Shown piece by piece: positions 18,962 through 26,857 of a DNA stretch of 64,000 nt. The DNA lies in assembly GCA_003963365.1 (NCBI GenBank), contig RXJG01000005.1, positions 384,811-448,810 on the forward strand. The letters run 5' to 3'. This DNA comes from Sphingobacteriales bacterium (GTDB lineage Bacteria; Bacteroidota; Bacteroidia; Chitinophagales; Chitinophagaceae). The notes under the pieces were generated by a model. That model was not told the origin of the DNA. It searched no databases and saw only the letters and a program-made list of their open reading frames with translations. A program made the position numbers and the translations under genes. The first letter of the stretch is position 1; the number at the start of each line of letters is the position of its first letter.

Positions 18962-19176
18962 TGAGAAACCTGTTGTTAAGTTTTTATTGCTTACTGTTTA
19001 TCGTTTCTCTGTCAGCACAGGATAGCTTTCAGCAGGCTCTGCCTTTATTGAAATATTCATCTGTCTTCTTAAGCAAACAAACAACATTCAATATTGAATT
19101 TACTTCACTCAATCCCCAATATCCAGGCAAAGGGAAGTATGCCCGGATGTTTATAGAGGAATTAAAAGTGTATTAA
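18961..19176 (+). CDS. Small secreted protein inside the DUF1553 operon
   Basis: A 71-residue product with a clear signal peptide (1-19, ending LSAQ) and a mature part of about 52 residues with no cysteine. It starts at the A of the preceding stop codon (TAATG) and ends 2 bases before the next gene, so it is embedded in the operon. I do not recognise it. It could be a real small partner or the N-terminal remnant of a longer protein whose C-terminus was lost. Confidence 0.6.
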   Translation: MRNLLLSFYCLLFIVSLSAQDSFQQALPLLKYSSVFLSKQTTFNIEFTSLNPQYPGKGKYARMFIEELKVY

Positions 19177-19178
19177 GC

Positions 19179-21326
19179 ATGGGCAAAACAAAGAATATCA
19201 TATTCAACATTTCGTTCCTGTTAAACTGTTTGCTGGTATTCTTAGTAATGGTGGAAAATAAAATCAGTATACCTGCGTGGTTACAGGTGGCAGGTCGCAT
19301 GCATCCGTTAATACTCCATTTGCCCATAACATTACTCATTCTTTGTATTACCTGGTTTTTGTTTGCAGAAAGAAGAATGGAGAATGAATCTGCCAAACAA
19401 ATTGGCGATTGGTTGTTACTGCTTACTTCCGTTACAACTGTTGTAACTGCTTTGGTGGGTTTATTTCTTTCCAGGGAGAATGGATACGAAGCAGATAAAA
19501 TACTCTGGCATAAATGGAGTGGCATTCTCACTTCTATCATTACAGCTTTGTGGTATGCATATCGTAATAAATTACGTCAAAGCAAAGCATTGAACATCGG
19601 TATAGCTATTGTTGGATTTATTTTAATTCTTGTTACCGGTCACCAGGGAGCGAATATTACACACGGTGAAAATTTTTTACTGGCACCCATCACTCCTGAA
19701 AAAACAGCCCCAAAAGTTTTACTGGAAGATGCTTATGTTTTTAATGATATGGTGAAGCCTATTATTCAAAGCAAATGTATTAGTTGTCATAACAGTCAGA
19801 AAGCAAAAGGCAATTTAATAATGGAGACAGAGGCTTTGTTATTAAAAGGAGGAAAGAATGGAAAACTCTGGGATTTGAATGAAGCAGAATTTGGCCTGAT
19901 GCTTCACCGGTTGCATTTACCGGAAGAAGCAAAAAAACACATGCCGCCAAAAGGCAAACCACAATTAAGTAAAGAAGAACTGCAGGTAATTTATTATTGG
20001 GTTAAAGGTGGCGCTGATTTTAAAAAGAAAGTAATGGATTTGCCGGAACAGGATACATTAAGAATGCTGGCAGCATCGATATTTAATACCATTGAAACAG
20101 ATGATTATTCTTTTGCAGCTGCCGATGAAAAAACAATTAAATCGTTAAACAACAATTACCGGGTTGTTTATCCATTAGCAAAGGAGTCACCGGCATTAGG
20201 TGTTGATTTTTACGGAGCTCAATTTTATCAACCCAAACAACTGGAAGAATTATTAAAAGTAAAAGAACAGGTAGTTACGATCAACCTAAATAAAATGCCG
20301 GTTAAAGATGAAGCGTTGAAAACCATTTCTCAATTTGCCAACCTTCGTAAACTCAATCTTTCATTCAGTGCCATTACCGGCAAAACAATTAATGAACTTT
20401 TGAAACTAAAAGAACTTAAACATTTATCCCTTTCAGGAACAGCGGTAAAGTTCAATGATGTTTCTCCATTAAGCAGCTTAAAAAAACTGACGCATTTAGA
20501 TTTATGGAATACCAATGTGAAAGATGATGAGATAAAAACACTTTTAGCAACTAACAAGTCATTAATTATTGAAACTGGTTACAAAGGAGATACGGATCGT
20601 ATAAAACTAACCGCTCCATTGCTGGAGAACGAAACAGTTGTGATTGATACGCCCATCCATCTTCAGTTAAAACATAATGTACCGGGAGTTAATGTTCGAT
20701 ATACATTAGACGGAACTGACCCTGATAGTCTTCATTCACCAGTGTATGATAAAAATATAGTGCTTACTAAAAATGTACTGGTAAAAACCAAAGCTTTTAA
20801 ACCCGGCTGGATAAGCAGTGATATACTGGAAACTTATTTCTATGCTGCAAAGATTAAATGTGATACTGTCATTAATATTTTACCTGCTGATAGCGCCTTC
20901 AGAGGTAATGGCAGCAGAACATTAATTGATTTAGTAAAAGGGGAGACTACTAATTTCGGAAGCGGAAAGTGGGTAGGGTACCACGGAAAAAAAATGGAAT
21001 CTGTTATTGGATTTAATACTGCTCAAACTGTTTCGAGTGTTACACTCAGCACACTGATTGATACTTACAGTTATATTATGCCTCCTGTATCGATTGAAAT
21101 TTGGGGTGAAGATGAAAATGGGAAATACCGGAAATTAAATTCATTGATTCCGGCACAGCCTGCCGCTTTGCAGGCTGCCTATTTAAAAGGGTATGAAATT
21201 GATTTTGCACCGGCAACGGTTAAGTCAATAAAAATTATTGCTGTGCCTGTAACAAAGCTTCCTGCCTGGCATCCCGGTAAGGGTGACAAAGGATGGATAT
21301 TTGTTGATGAGGTATTCATCAATTAA
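19179..21326 (+). CDS. DUF2231-like membrane / cytochrome / LRR / chitobiase-C multidomain protein
   Basis: A 715-residue protein. Order: four hydrophobic segments (about 8-155, HPLILHLPITLLIL typical of DUF2231), a planctomycete-type cytochrome C domain with CISCH at 200-204 and KKHMPPKGKPQLS after it, leucine-rich repeats (about 370-460), a chitobiase/beta-hexosaminidase C-terminal-like domain (VRYTLDGTDPDS, about 505-560), then a discoidin-like C-terminus. The haem and binding domains should face the periplasm. It closes the operon and may be its membrane anchor and electron acceptor; that role is inferred. Confidence 0.82.
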   Translation: MGKTKNIIFNISFLLNCLLVFLVMVENKISIPAWLQVAGRMHPLILHLPITLLILCITWFLFAERRMENESAKQIGDWLLLLTSVTTVVTALVGLFLSRENGYEADKILWHKWSGILTSIITALWYAYRNKLRQSKALNIGIAIVGFILILVTGHQGANITHGENFLLAPITPEKTAPKVLLEDAYVFNDMVKPIIQSKCISCHNSQKAKGNLIMETEALLLKGGKNGKLWDLNEAEFGLMLHRLHLPEEAKKHMPPKGKPQLSKEELQVIYYWVKGGADFKKKVMDLPEQDTLRMLAASIFNTIETDDYSFAAADEKTIKSLNNNYRVVYPLAKESPALGVDFYGAQFYQPKQLEELLKVKEQVVTINLNKMPVKDEALKTISQFANLRKLNLSFSAITGKTINELLKLKELKHLSLSGTAVKFNDVSPLSSLKKLTHLDLWNTNVKDDEIKTLLATNKSLIIETGYKGDTDRIKLTAPLLENETVVIDTPIHLQLKHNVPGVNVRYTLDGTDPDSLHSPVYDKNIVLTKNVLVKTKAFKPGWISSDILETYFYAAKIKCDTVINILPADSAFRGNGSRTLIDLVKGETTNFGSGKWVGYHGKKMESVIGFNTAQTVSSVTLSTLIDTYSYIMPPVSIEIWGEDENGKYRKLNSLIPAQPAALQAAYLKGYEIDFAPATVKSIKIIAVPVTKLPAWHPGKGDKGWIFVDEVFIN

Positions 21327-21415
21327 TTCCATACGGGGTTTGCTTGTGTAGTAATCACTATCACCTGTGGTGCTCCCTGTGTTACGGCAACGATCAGTTC
21401 AAATACCTGTTTCAT
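21323..21415 (-). CDS. Possible 30-residue peptide gene
   Basis: A short frame, ATG at 21415 to TAA at 21323, encodes MKQVFELIVAVTQG plus 16 further residues, mostly hydrophobic. It overlaps the stop of the upstream plus-strand gene and has an A-rich leader with no clear ribosome site. Nothing identifies it. The rest of 21416-21558 shows no gene. Confidence 0.2.
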   Translation of the reverse strand: MKQVFELIVAVTQGAPQVIVITTQANPVWN

Positions 21416-21558
21416 AATGCTGCTTTTTAATAGTTTAAAGTTAGTTTCACCAACTGTGCTTTTCCAAGTGTAACCGGGTGAGCTGCATTTTCAGTTTGGT
21501 GAACTGTATATAATAGATGCTAAAACCAGGTAAAAGAAAAAAATGGAAGTGCTAAAGT

Positions 21559-21773
21559 TTACTTAAAGCCGCGGGAAATAATTTTTACCAGTACCCATAA
21601 AATGATCACGATTAAAACAGAAGCCACTATCAGCGGTATCACAAAACTTAATACGGCACTGCTGATAGCTGCAGCGTTTTCGCCGGTGGCCAGTACTGTA
21701 TTACTGTTTCTGCCGATGCACTTAATGAAATGCCCAGTGCAACAGCGGTAATTGTTTCTGTATTTAATGGCAT
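21559..21773 (-). pseudogene. Frameshifted small membrane protein
   Basis: From the ATG at 21773 the first frame reads MPLNTETITAVALGISLSAS and stops after about 41 residues. A shifted frame continues sensibly with NTVLATGENAAAISSAVLSF and then a hydrophobic helix ending ISRGFK with a stop at 21559-21561. The total, 215 bases, is one short of a multiple of three, which fits a 1-base deletion near GTGCATCGG around 21720. The intact product would be a 71-residue single- or double-helix membrane protein. A sequencing or assembly error is the other explanation. Confidence 0.55.
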
Positions 21774-21786
21774 TTTATTTTGCCTG

Positions 21787-22146
21787 TTAAATACTTTCCA
21801 AATTCTTTTTAGTAAACTCGTTTTCTGTATTACCTGTATTTAAAGTAGTTGCCGGTTCAAACAACATTACTTCCACTTCTTCTTTGGCATTGGGACGATG
21901 CTCCACCCCTCTTGGTACAATAATCATTTCTCCTTCATTAATCGTAACCGTCTTATTCCTGAACTCCATATCAAAACTTCCTTTCACTACATAAAATAAT
22001 TCATCTTCATTATCATGATGATGCCAGGTAAATGGCCCTCTGAATTTTACCAGTTTTACCTGCTGCCCGTTTAATTCACCGGCAACCTTTGGGCTCCAAT
22101 ATTCATTGATGAGAGTAAATTTCTCTTTAAGATTTACTTTTTCCAT
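21787..22146 (-). CDS. Cupin-domain protein
   Basis: A 119-residue single-domain cupin. The metal-binding cupin motif 1 is visible as WHHHDNEDELFYVVKG (about residues 40-55) and motif 2 as PRGVEHRPNA (about 77-86), so a metal ion is probably bound by two or three histidines and a glutamate. Such stand-alone cupins include isomerases, dioxygenases and sugar-binding proteins; the exact reaction is unknown. It is divergent from the Ada-like gene with about 80 bp between their starts. Confidence 0.85.
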   Translation of the reverse strand: MEKVNLKEKFTLINEYWSPKVAGELNGQQVKLVKFRGPFTWHHHDNEDELFYVVKGSFDMEFRNKTVTINEGEMIIVPRGVEHRPNAKEEVEVMLFEPATTLNTGNTENEFTKKNLESI

Positions 22147-22227
22147 TTATTAAAATTACTGATTCCGCAAGTATCGGGTTGCATGATGGGGTAAATGAAT
22201 AGAATTTTGTGTTGTAAATTTAATACA

Positions 22228-23058
22228 ATGAACAATTACGAAAGAGTCGCAAAAGCGATTGAATACATTCATAAGAACTATACCCGCCAGCCGGATTTGG
22301 ATGAGGTGGCTAAACAGGTGCATGTAAGTCCGTTTCATTTTCAGCGGATGTTTAAAGAATGGGCAGGAGTAACACCAAAGAAATTTTTACAATACATCAG
22401 CGTAGAACATGCGAAGACTTTATTGAAACAGGATTTATCGCTGAGCGATGTTACGTTTGAAACCGGTTTATCCGGCACCAGCCGGTTACATGATTTATTC
22501 ATCAGTATTGAGGGGATGACGCCGGGTGAATATAAAAATGGCGGGGAGCAGTTAAACATCAATTATAGTTTTGCTGAAACACCTTTTGGAAACATTATCG
22601 TTGCCTCAACTGATAAAGGAATTTGTCATTTAGCTTTTGCTGATGATGAACGTGCAGCATTGAAAGAATTAACAGCATTGTTTCCAAATGCATCTTTCAA
22701 ACAGGTAGTAGATACAATACAACAAAATGCCTTGTTCATCTTTACGCAAGACTGGAAAAATTTAGATAAAATAAAACTCCATTTAAAAGGAACTCCTTTT
22801 CAATTAAAAGTATGGGAAGCGTTATTAAAAGTTCCTTTGGGGCAATTAACTACCTATTCTGATATTGCTGCTACAGTTGGCAATGAAAAAGCCTCAAGAG
22901 CAGTTGGTTCAGCAGTGGGTGATAACCCCGTTGCCTTCTTAATCCCCTGTCACCGGGTAATTAAATCAACCGGTGTGTTTGGTCAGTATCATTGGGGAAG
23001 TACAAGAAAGACTGCCATCATTGGCTGGGAGGCTGCTAAAGTTTTCCCTGAAAATTAA
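22228..23058 (+). CDS. AraC-type HTH fused to O6-methylguanine-DNA methyltransferase
   Basis: A 276-residue protein: an AraC-type DNA-binding domain (about 1-100, HVSPFHFQRMFKEWAGVTPKKF), a ribonuclease-H-like MGMT N-domain, and the active-site motif IPCHRVI with the methyl-accepting Cys241. It repairs alkylated guanine and should regulate repair genes. It equals E. coli Ada without the N-terminal zinc domain; that domain is found separately at 23841-24086. An in-frame ATG at 22195 would add 11 residues. I prefer the ATG at 22228 because the AraC domain starts there and the promoter-like AT-rich sequence lies in between. Confidence 0.9.
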   Translation: MNNYERVAKAIEYIHKNYTRQPDLDEVAKQVHVSPFHFQRMFKEWAGVTPKKFLQYISVEHAKTLLKQDLSLSDVTFETGLSGTSRLHDLFISIEGMTPGEYKNGGEQLNINYSFAETPFGNIIVASTDKGICHLAFADDERAALKELTALFPNASFKQVVDTIQQNALFIFTQDWKNLDKIKLHLKGTPFQLKVWEALLKVPLGQLTTYSDIAATVGNEKASRAVGSAVGDNPVAFLIPCHRVIKSTGVFGQYHWGSTRKTAIIGWEAAKVFPEN

Positions 23059-23125
23059 AATCAGCAAGTTTCGGATTTTACATCACTCTTCTTCTTTTCA
23101 ATTTTACATCATTAAAATAATAACG

Positions 23126-23851
23126 ATGAAAACATTTGTATTGATTCATGGTTCATGGCATGGTGCATGGAACTGGCATAAGGTTGTTCCTTTACTGGAA
23201 AAGGCAGGACATAAAGCGATAGCGATTGATTTACCCGGCATGGGCAGAGATAAAACTCCCATTGGAGAAATAACACTGCAAACCGGTGTTGATAAAATTT
23301 GTGAAGTATTAGACAGTATTGGCGATAAGGCAATATTAGTTGGTCACAGTAAGAATGGCATTATGATTTCGCAGGCGGCAGAGTATCGTCCGGAAAAAAT
23401 TGAGAAGCTGGTTTATCTCGCTGCTTATTTAATTCCCAATGGAAAAACACAAAGAGAATATTCCATGCAGGATACACAAGGAGTGTTAAAACCTTATGTT
23501 GATTTTCATGAAGCATCGCAATCTACTACCTTACGACCAGAAATTTATAAAGAAGGTCTTTATCATGATTGTGAAGACGATATTACTGAACTCGCAAAAG
23601 TATTACTGAGCCATGAACCTTTTGTTTCAGGAGTTACACCACTTCAGCTTAGCAAAGAAAAATATGATAGCATACCACGGTATTATATTGAATGTACCGA
23701 AGACCGTGCAGTAACCCCTTTTATTCAGCGAAAGATGTATACAGAAACGCCCTGTAAAAAAGTGTACAGCATGGCTACCAGTCATTCCCCTTTTTTTAGT
23801 CAACCCAAAGAGTTGGTAGAAATCTTTCTTGAAATTTCTAATGCTGATTAA
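23126..23851 (+). CDS. Alpha/beta hydrolase (hydroxynitrile lyase/esterase-like)
   Basis: A 241-residue alpha/beta hydrolase: oxyanion-hole motif LIHGSWHGAWNW near 5-16, nucleophile elbow GHSKNG near 79, and late His in ATSHSPFF as the catalytic histidine. The GHSxxG form and the short lid resemble plant hydroxynitrile lyase/salicylate esterase-like proteins and EstC-type esterases. The substrate is unknown. The ATG at 23126 is chosen over the longer frame that overlaps the Ada-like gene, because HGSWHGAW must be close to the N-terminus. Its stop overlaps the start of the Ada-zinc-domain gene, so the two are coupled. Confidence 0.85.
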   Translation: MKTFVLIHGSWHGAWNWHKVVPLLEKAGHKAIAIDLPGMGRDKTPIGEITLQTGVDKICEVLDSIGDKAILVGHSKNGIMISQAAEYRPEKIEKLVYLAAYLIPNGKTQREYSMQDTQGVLKPYVDFHEASQSTTLRPEIYKEGLYHDCEDDITELAKVLLSHEPFVSGVTPLQLSKEKYDSIPRYYIECTEDRAVTPFIQRKMYTETPCKKVYSMATSHSPFFSQPKELVEIFLEISNAD

Positions 23852-24086
23852 ACATGAACATATAAATGATTCAGCACTTCGTGGTAAAATACGGAATGCT
23901 GAAATCGTATTAGCAGGAAATAGTCAGTTGAAAATTTATGGAACACTGCATTGTAAAAGCGGCAGGCGAATGAAAAGAGAAAATAGAGTTTTCTTTTCTT
24001 CAGAACAGGAAGCTATCAGCAATGGATATCGGCCATGCGGTCATTGTATGAAACAAACATATCTGAAATGGAAAAATAAAACCTAA
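23841..24086 (+). CDS. Stand-alone Ada metal-binding-like domain protein
   Basis: An 81-residue protein resembling the N-terminal zinc domain of Ada, with YGTLHCKSGRRMKREN followed by NGYRPCGHC. Three cysteines are present (Cys38, Cys66, Cys69). In E. coli Ada four cysteines bind zinc and one of them accepts methyl groups from phosphotriesters; the fourth position here is Arg42. From memory, similar short proteins exist in other Bacteroidota. The start is the ATG overlapping the hydrolase stop codon. Its position next to the Ada-like HTH-MGMT gene suggests a shared role in alkylation response. Confidence 0.72.
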   Translation: MLIKHEHINDSALRGKIRNAEIVLAGNSQLKIYGTLHCKSGRRMKRENRVFFSSEQEAISNGYRPCGHCMKQTYLKWKNKT

Positions 24087-24110
24087 CAGGTTTCAAAACC
24101 TGTTAGGTTT
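24079..24110. terminator. 15-bp perfect palindrome after the Ada-zinc gene
   Basis: Two 15-base arms, AAACCTAACAGGTTT (24079-24093) and its exact complement (24096-24110), are separated by two bases. The left arm contains the TAA stop of the preceding gene. It can work as a bidirectional terminator for the two converging genes. The AACCTAACAGG core is also a frequent small palindrome in Bacteroidota genomes, so it may be a repeat copy. Confidence 0.7.
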
Positions 24111-24133
24111 ACCAATTACTAACCCACATTACT

Positions 24134-24508
24134 CTAATAAAAAAACTGTTCTTTCACCACTTTACCATCTTTTACTTCATACAAACATATTTCTTCCATC
24201 TTTGTTCTTCCTGCTCCTTTCATGGTTATATCCATTCCCATCGCAAAAGAAATATAATTCCCTCCCACCAGTGGTTCACTGCTCCAGCCACCATGTACTT
24301 CTTCAACCATCGCATTAAATTGCTCTGCCTTTTGTCTTAATCCATCTTTTCCCGATACGGTTTTCAGGCCTTGTGCATGTTCAGGTTCAATGCTTACTAC
24401 ATCATCGGCAAACAATTCCTGCTGCACTTCCATCCACTTGTTTTCCTTAAAAAGCTCATACATACGATTGGCTACTTCTTGCGTAGTCATTACTTGTTCT
24501 GCAATCAT
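24134..24508 (-). CDS. NTF2/SnoaL-like protein
   Basis: A 124-residue protein with the NTF2-like cone fold pattern: an N-terminal helix (MTTQEVANRMYELFKENKW), QQELFADDVVSIEPEHA, then the strands GGNYISFAMGMDITMKGAGR and EICLYEVKDGKVVKEQFFY at the end. Members are small isomerases, hydrolases or binding proteins; nothing here fixes the substrate. It converges on the palindrome shared with the Ada-zinc gene. Confidence 0.75.
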   Translation of the reverse strand: MIAEQVMTTQEVANRMYELFKENKWMEVQQELFADDVVSIEPEHAQGLKTVSGKDGLRQKAEQFNAMVEEVHGGWSSEPLVGGNYISFAMGMDITMKGAGRTKMEEICLYEVKDGKVVKEQFFY

Positions 24509-24662
24509 AATTGTAAATTTTTGTTGTTTGTAAAAAGGATATAAAAGGTAAGACGTTTTTATACCCGTTTCAAAGTTTTTTGTGTTAAGTGGTAATTAAT
24601 TTTTTAACAAAATCCATTACTTTAACTTAACAAACCACTGGTAATATTTGTAGTTTTTACCT

Positions 24663-25262
24663 ATGAAGTTTTTATTATTCATCTTCCTGGTAGTTTTTAC
24701 CGGGTGTTCCGTAAGCAATAATCCGCAACGGGCACAAATAAGAAAATTACAAAAAGGAATTATTAAAGAAGATACCAGTTATGTTTATTCACTTCCCTAT
24801 GAAGTCAATAAAAAACATTTACTGGTGCAGGGTTATTTTACCCGGCTTACACATAAAGAAAGAGCAGCACTGGATTTTAAAATGAAAAGAGGCACTAATA
24901 TTTGTGCTGCCCGTGGCGGTGTGGTAGTAAGGGTAAAAGAAGATGGAAACAGGGGTGGATTAAAAAAGAAATTTAGAAAATATACCAACCTGGTTGTTAT
25001 CCGTCATGATGATGGAAGTTTTGCCGGTTACTGGCATTTAAAACAAAATGGGGCATTGGTCAATGTAGGTGATACTGTTAAACAGGGACAGGTGATTGCT
25101 CTTTGCGGTAAAACAGGTTATACTATGTTTCCGCATTTGCATTTTATAGTTTGGAAATTTTCTTCGGACAATCAATGGATACAGGTGCCCACCCGTTTTA
25201 AAACCAATAAAGGAATAATGTATTTGCATCCCATGCATATTTATGGAAATGCCGGTGAATAA
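24663..25262 (+). CDS. M23-family metallopeptidase lipoprotein
   Basis: A 199-residue protein with lipobox FTGC (Cys15). The LytM/M23 zinc motifs are present: HKERAALDF (first His and Asp, about residues 73-81) and PHLHF (His-x-His, about 159-163), with RGTNICAARGGVVVRV between them. It should cut or bind peptidoglycan cross-links or periplasmic peptides from the outer-membrane inner face. It is followed 22 bp later by pnuC. The PD near-canonical spacing suggests it is active, not a degenerate EnvC-like form. Confidence 0.85.
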   Translation: MKFLLFIFLVVFTGCSVSNNPQRAQIRKLQKGIIKEDTSYVYSLPYEVNKKHLLVQGYFTRLTHKERAALDFKMKRGTNICAARGGVVVRVKEDGNRGGLKKKFRKYTNLVVIRHDDGSFAGYWHLKQNGALVNVGDTVKQGQVIALCGKTGYTMFPHLHFIVWKFSSDNQWIQVPTRFKTNKGIMYLHPMHIYGNAGE

Positions 25263-25284
25263 TTACATTTGAAAAAAATAAGGG

Positions 25285-25920
25285 TTGAGTTTACAGGAAA
25301 TTTACCAGCAGTTTATTGAAGGAATGAAACAAACCACCTGGATCGAATACTTTGCTGTATTTGCCGGTATCGCCAGTGTGTGGTTTAGCCGTATTGAAAA
25401 TATCTGGGTTTATCCTGTTGGTATTATCAACACGGTCATTTATATATGGATAAGTTTAAAAGGACAATTGATCGGAGAAGCGTCAGTCAATCTTTACTAT
25501 ACTATTATGAGCGTTTATGGCTGGATTTTGTGGGCTAAGAAAGATAAGGAACAACATCATGTAGTAAACATCAGTTATTCAAATAAACAATGGTGGACTT
25601 ACCAGTTATTATTCTTTGCAGCATTTTATCTCGCTATTTTCTTTTCACTCACGTATCTTAAAAAATCATTTGCCCCGGGAGCCATTCCCTGGGCTGATGC
25701 ATTTGCTTCTGCCACTGCATTTACAGGAATGTGGTTAATGGCTAAAAAGAAAGTGGAAAGCTGGTGGTGGTGGATTGCCACCAATATTGCATCCATACCA
25801 TTATACTTCGTAAAACATTATGTATTTACCAGTGTGTATTATGTTGTTCTCTTCATAATGGCCATATTTGGATTAATAGAGTGGATGAAAAGAGCCAACC
25901 AACAGCAGGCTGTCATTTAA
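25285..25920 (+). CDS. pnuC: PnuC-family vitamin (nicotinamide riboside) transporter
   Basis: A 211-residue inner-membrane protein with about seven hydrophobic segments. The family motif region SVWFSRIENIWVYPVG and NLYYTIMSVYGWILW, and the later WADAFASATAFTGMWLMAKK, fit PnuC. It imports nicotinamide riboside by facilitated diffusion; some homologues carry thiamine or riboflavin, and no riboswitch is visible in the short 22-bp leader. The start is TTG at 25285 (no ATG until residue 14); the N-terminal amphipathic stretch supports it but is not decisive. Confidence 0.82.
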   Translation: MSLQEIYQQFIEGMKQTTWIEYFAVFAGIASVWFSRIENIWVYPVGIINTVIYIWISLKGQLIGEASVNLYYTIMSVYGWILWAKKDKEQHHVVNISYSNKQWWTYQLLFFAAFYLAIFFSLTYLKKSFAPGAIPWADAFASATAFTGMWLMAKKKVESWWWWIATNIASIPLYFVKHYVFTSVYYVVLFIMAIFGLIEWMKRANQQQAVI

Positions 25921-25943
25921 TATAATATCCGTTTCATTTCTGT

Positions 25944-25951
25944 TACATTTG
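25944..25951 (+). promoter_or_regulatory. TAnnTTTG promoter box before cvfB
   Basis: TACATTTG (then C) matches the Bacteroidota -7 element exactly. It is only 9 bases before the ATG at 25961, so the transcript would be almost leaderless. This also argues against the longer TTG-started frame at 25949, whose start would lie inside the promoter box. Confidence 0.6.
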
Positions 25952-25960
25952 CAGCAATAC

Positions 25961-26815
25961 ATGATAAACATTGGCCAATACAATACACTTAAAGTAGACC
26001 GCCTGGTTGAACCCGGTGCTTATTTGGAAGACGGGAAAGAAGGCATCTTATTGCCCCGTCGTTTTGTGCCTAAGGGAACAAAGCCCGGAGATGAACTGAT
26101 TGTTTTTGTGTATCACGATAGTGAAGGAAGAATTATTGCCACCACGCAAAAACCCAAAGGCATATTAGGTGATATTGTATTGCTGCGTTGTGTAAGTACT
26201 ACACCTCAAGGCGCTTTTCTCGACTGGGGTTTGATGAAAGATATTTTTGTGGCTCGTTCGCAACAGGTGAACCGCATGTATCCCAACGGTGATTATCTCG
26301 TTAAAATCTACCTCGATGAAATGACGGGAAGAATTGCTGCCTCAGAAAAAATTGATTTCTTTTTAAGCAATGAGGAGTTAACCGTAAAAGAAATGGAAGT
26401 GGTGAACCTCACTGTTTACCGCAGGTCGGATATTGGTTATGTGATGATCATTAATAATAAACACACCGGCTTATTACATTTAAATGAAGTGTTTCGCCAG
26501 CTGGAAGTTGGTGATCAGCTAAAAGGGTTTATTAAAAAAATTAACCCGGAGAATAATAATATTGATGTCGTACTGGGTAAACCCGGTTATGATCGGGTGG
26601 AAGATGAGTCAACTAAAATACTGCGGTTGTTACAACAGAACAAAGGTTTTCTTCCCTACCACGATAAAAGCGACCCTGAAAAAATTTACGAAGTGTTTGG
26701 CATGAGTAAGAAAACATTCAAGATGACCATTGGGGCTTTATACAAGCAAAGAAAAATTACCATAGGTGAAGAGGGAATAAAACTGATCCGCCAGGATGCC
26801 TCCCACTTGCCATAA
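25961..26815 (+). CDS. cvfB: CvfB-family S1 RNA-binding protein
   Basis: A 284-residue protein with three S1-like/OB segments (about 1-65, 70-145, 145-215) and a C-terminal winged-helix (NKGFLPYHDKSDPEKIYEVF, then MSKKTFKMTIGALYKQ). This is the architecture of CvfB (YitL), an RNA-binding factor that in Firmicutes affects virulence and protein synthesis. Its cellular role in Bacteroidota is not established. It stands alone with its own promoter. Confidence 0.85.
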   Translation: MINIGQYNTLKVDRLVEPGAYLEDGKEGILLPRRFVPKGTKPGDELIVFVYHDSEGRIIATTQKPKGILGDIVLLRCVSTTPQGAFLDWGLMKDIFVARSQQVNRMYPNGDYLVKIYLDEMTGRIAASEKIDFFLSNEELTVKEMEVVNLTVYRRSDIGYVMIINNKHTGLLHLNEVFRQLEVGDQLKGFIKKINPENNNIDVVLGKPGYDRVEDESTKILRLLQQNKGFLPYHDKSDPEKIYEVFGMSKKTFKMTIGALYKQRKITIGEEGIKLIRQDASHLP

Positions 26816-26821
26816 TTAGTT

Positions 26822-26829
26822 TATTTTTG
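26822..26829 (+). promoter_or_regulatory. TAnnTTTG promoter box before a GT2 gene
   Basis: TATTTTTG followed by C matches the Bacteroidota -7 element, 28 bases before the ATG at 26858. Confidence 0.5.
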
Positions 26830-26857
26830 CTGCCATCATCTGCTTTAACAACCAGGA

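Noticed and set aside
22973-23125. N-terminal extension of the alpha/beta hydrolase
   Set aside because: It overlaps the end of the Ada-like gene in another frame and would place the oxyanion motif far from the start.
25263-25284. Riboswitch before pnuC
   Set aside because: The gap is only 22 bases, too short for an NAD or thiamine riboswitch.
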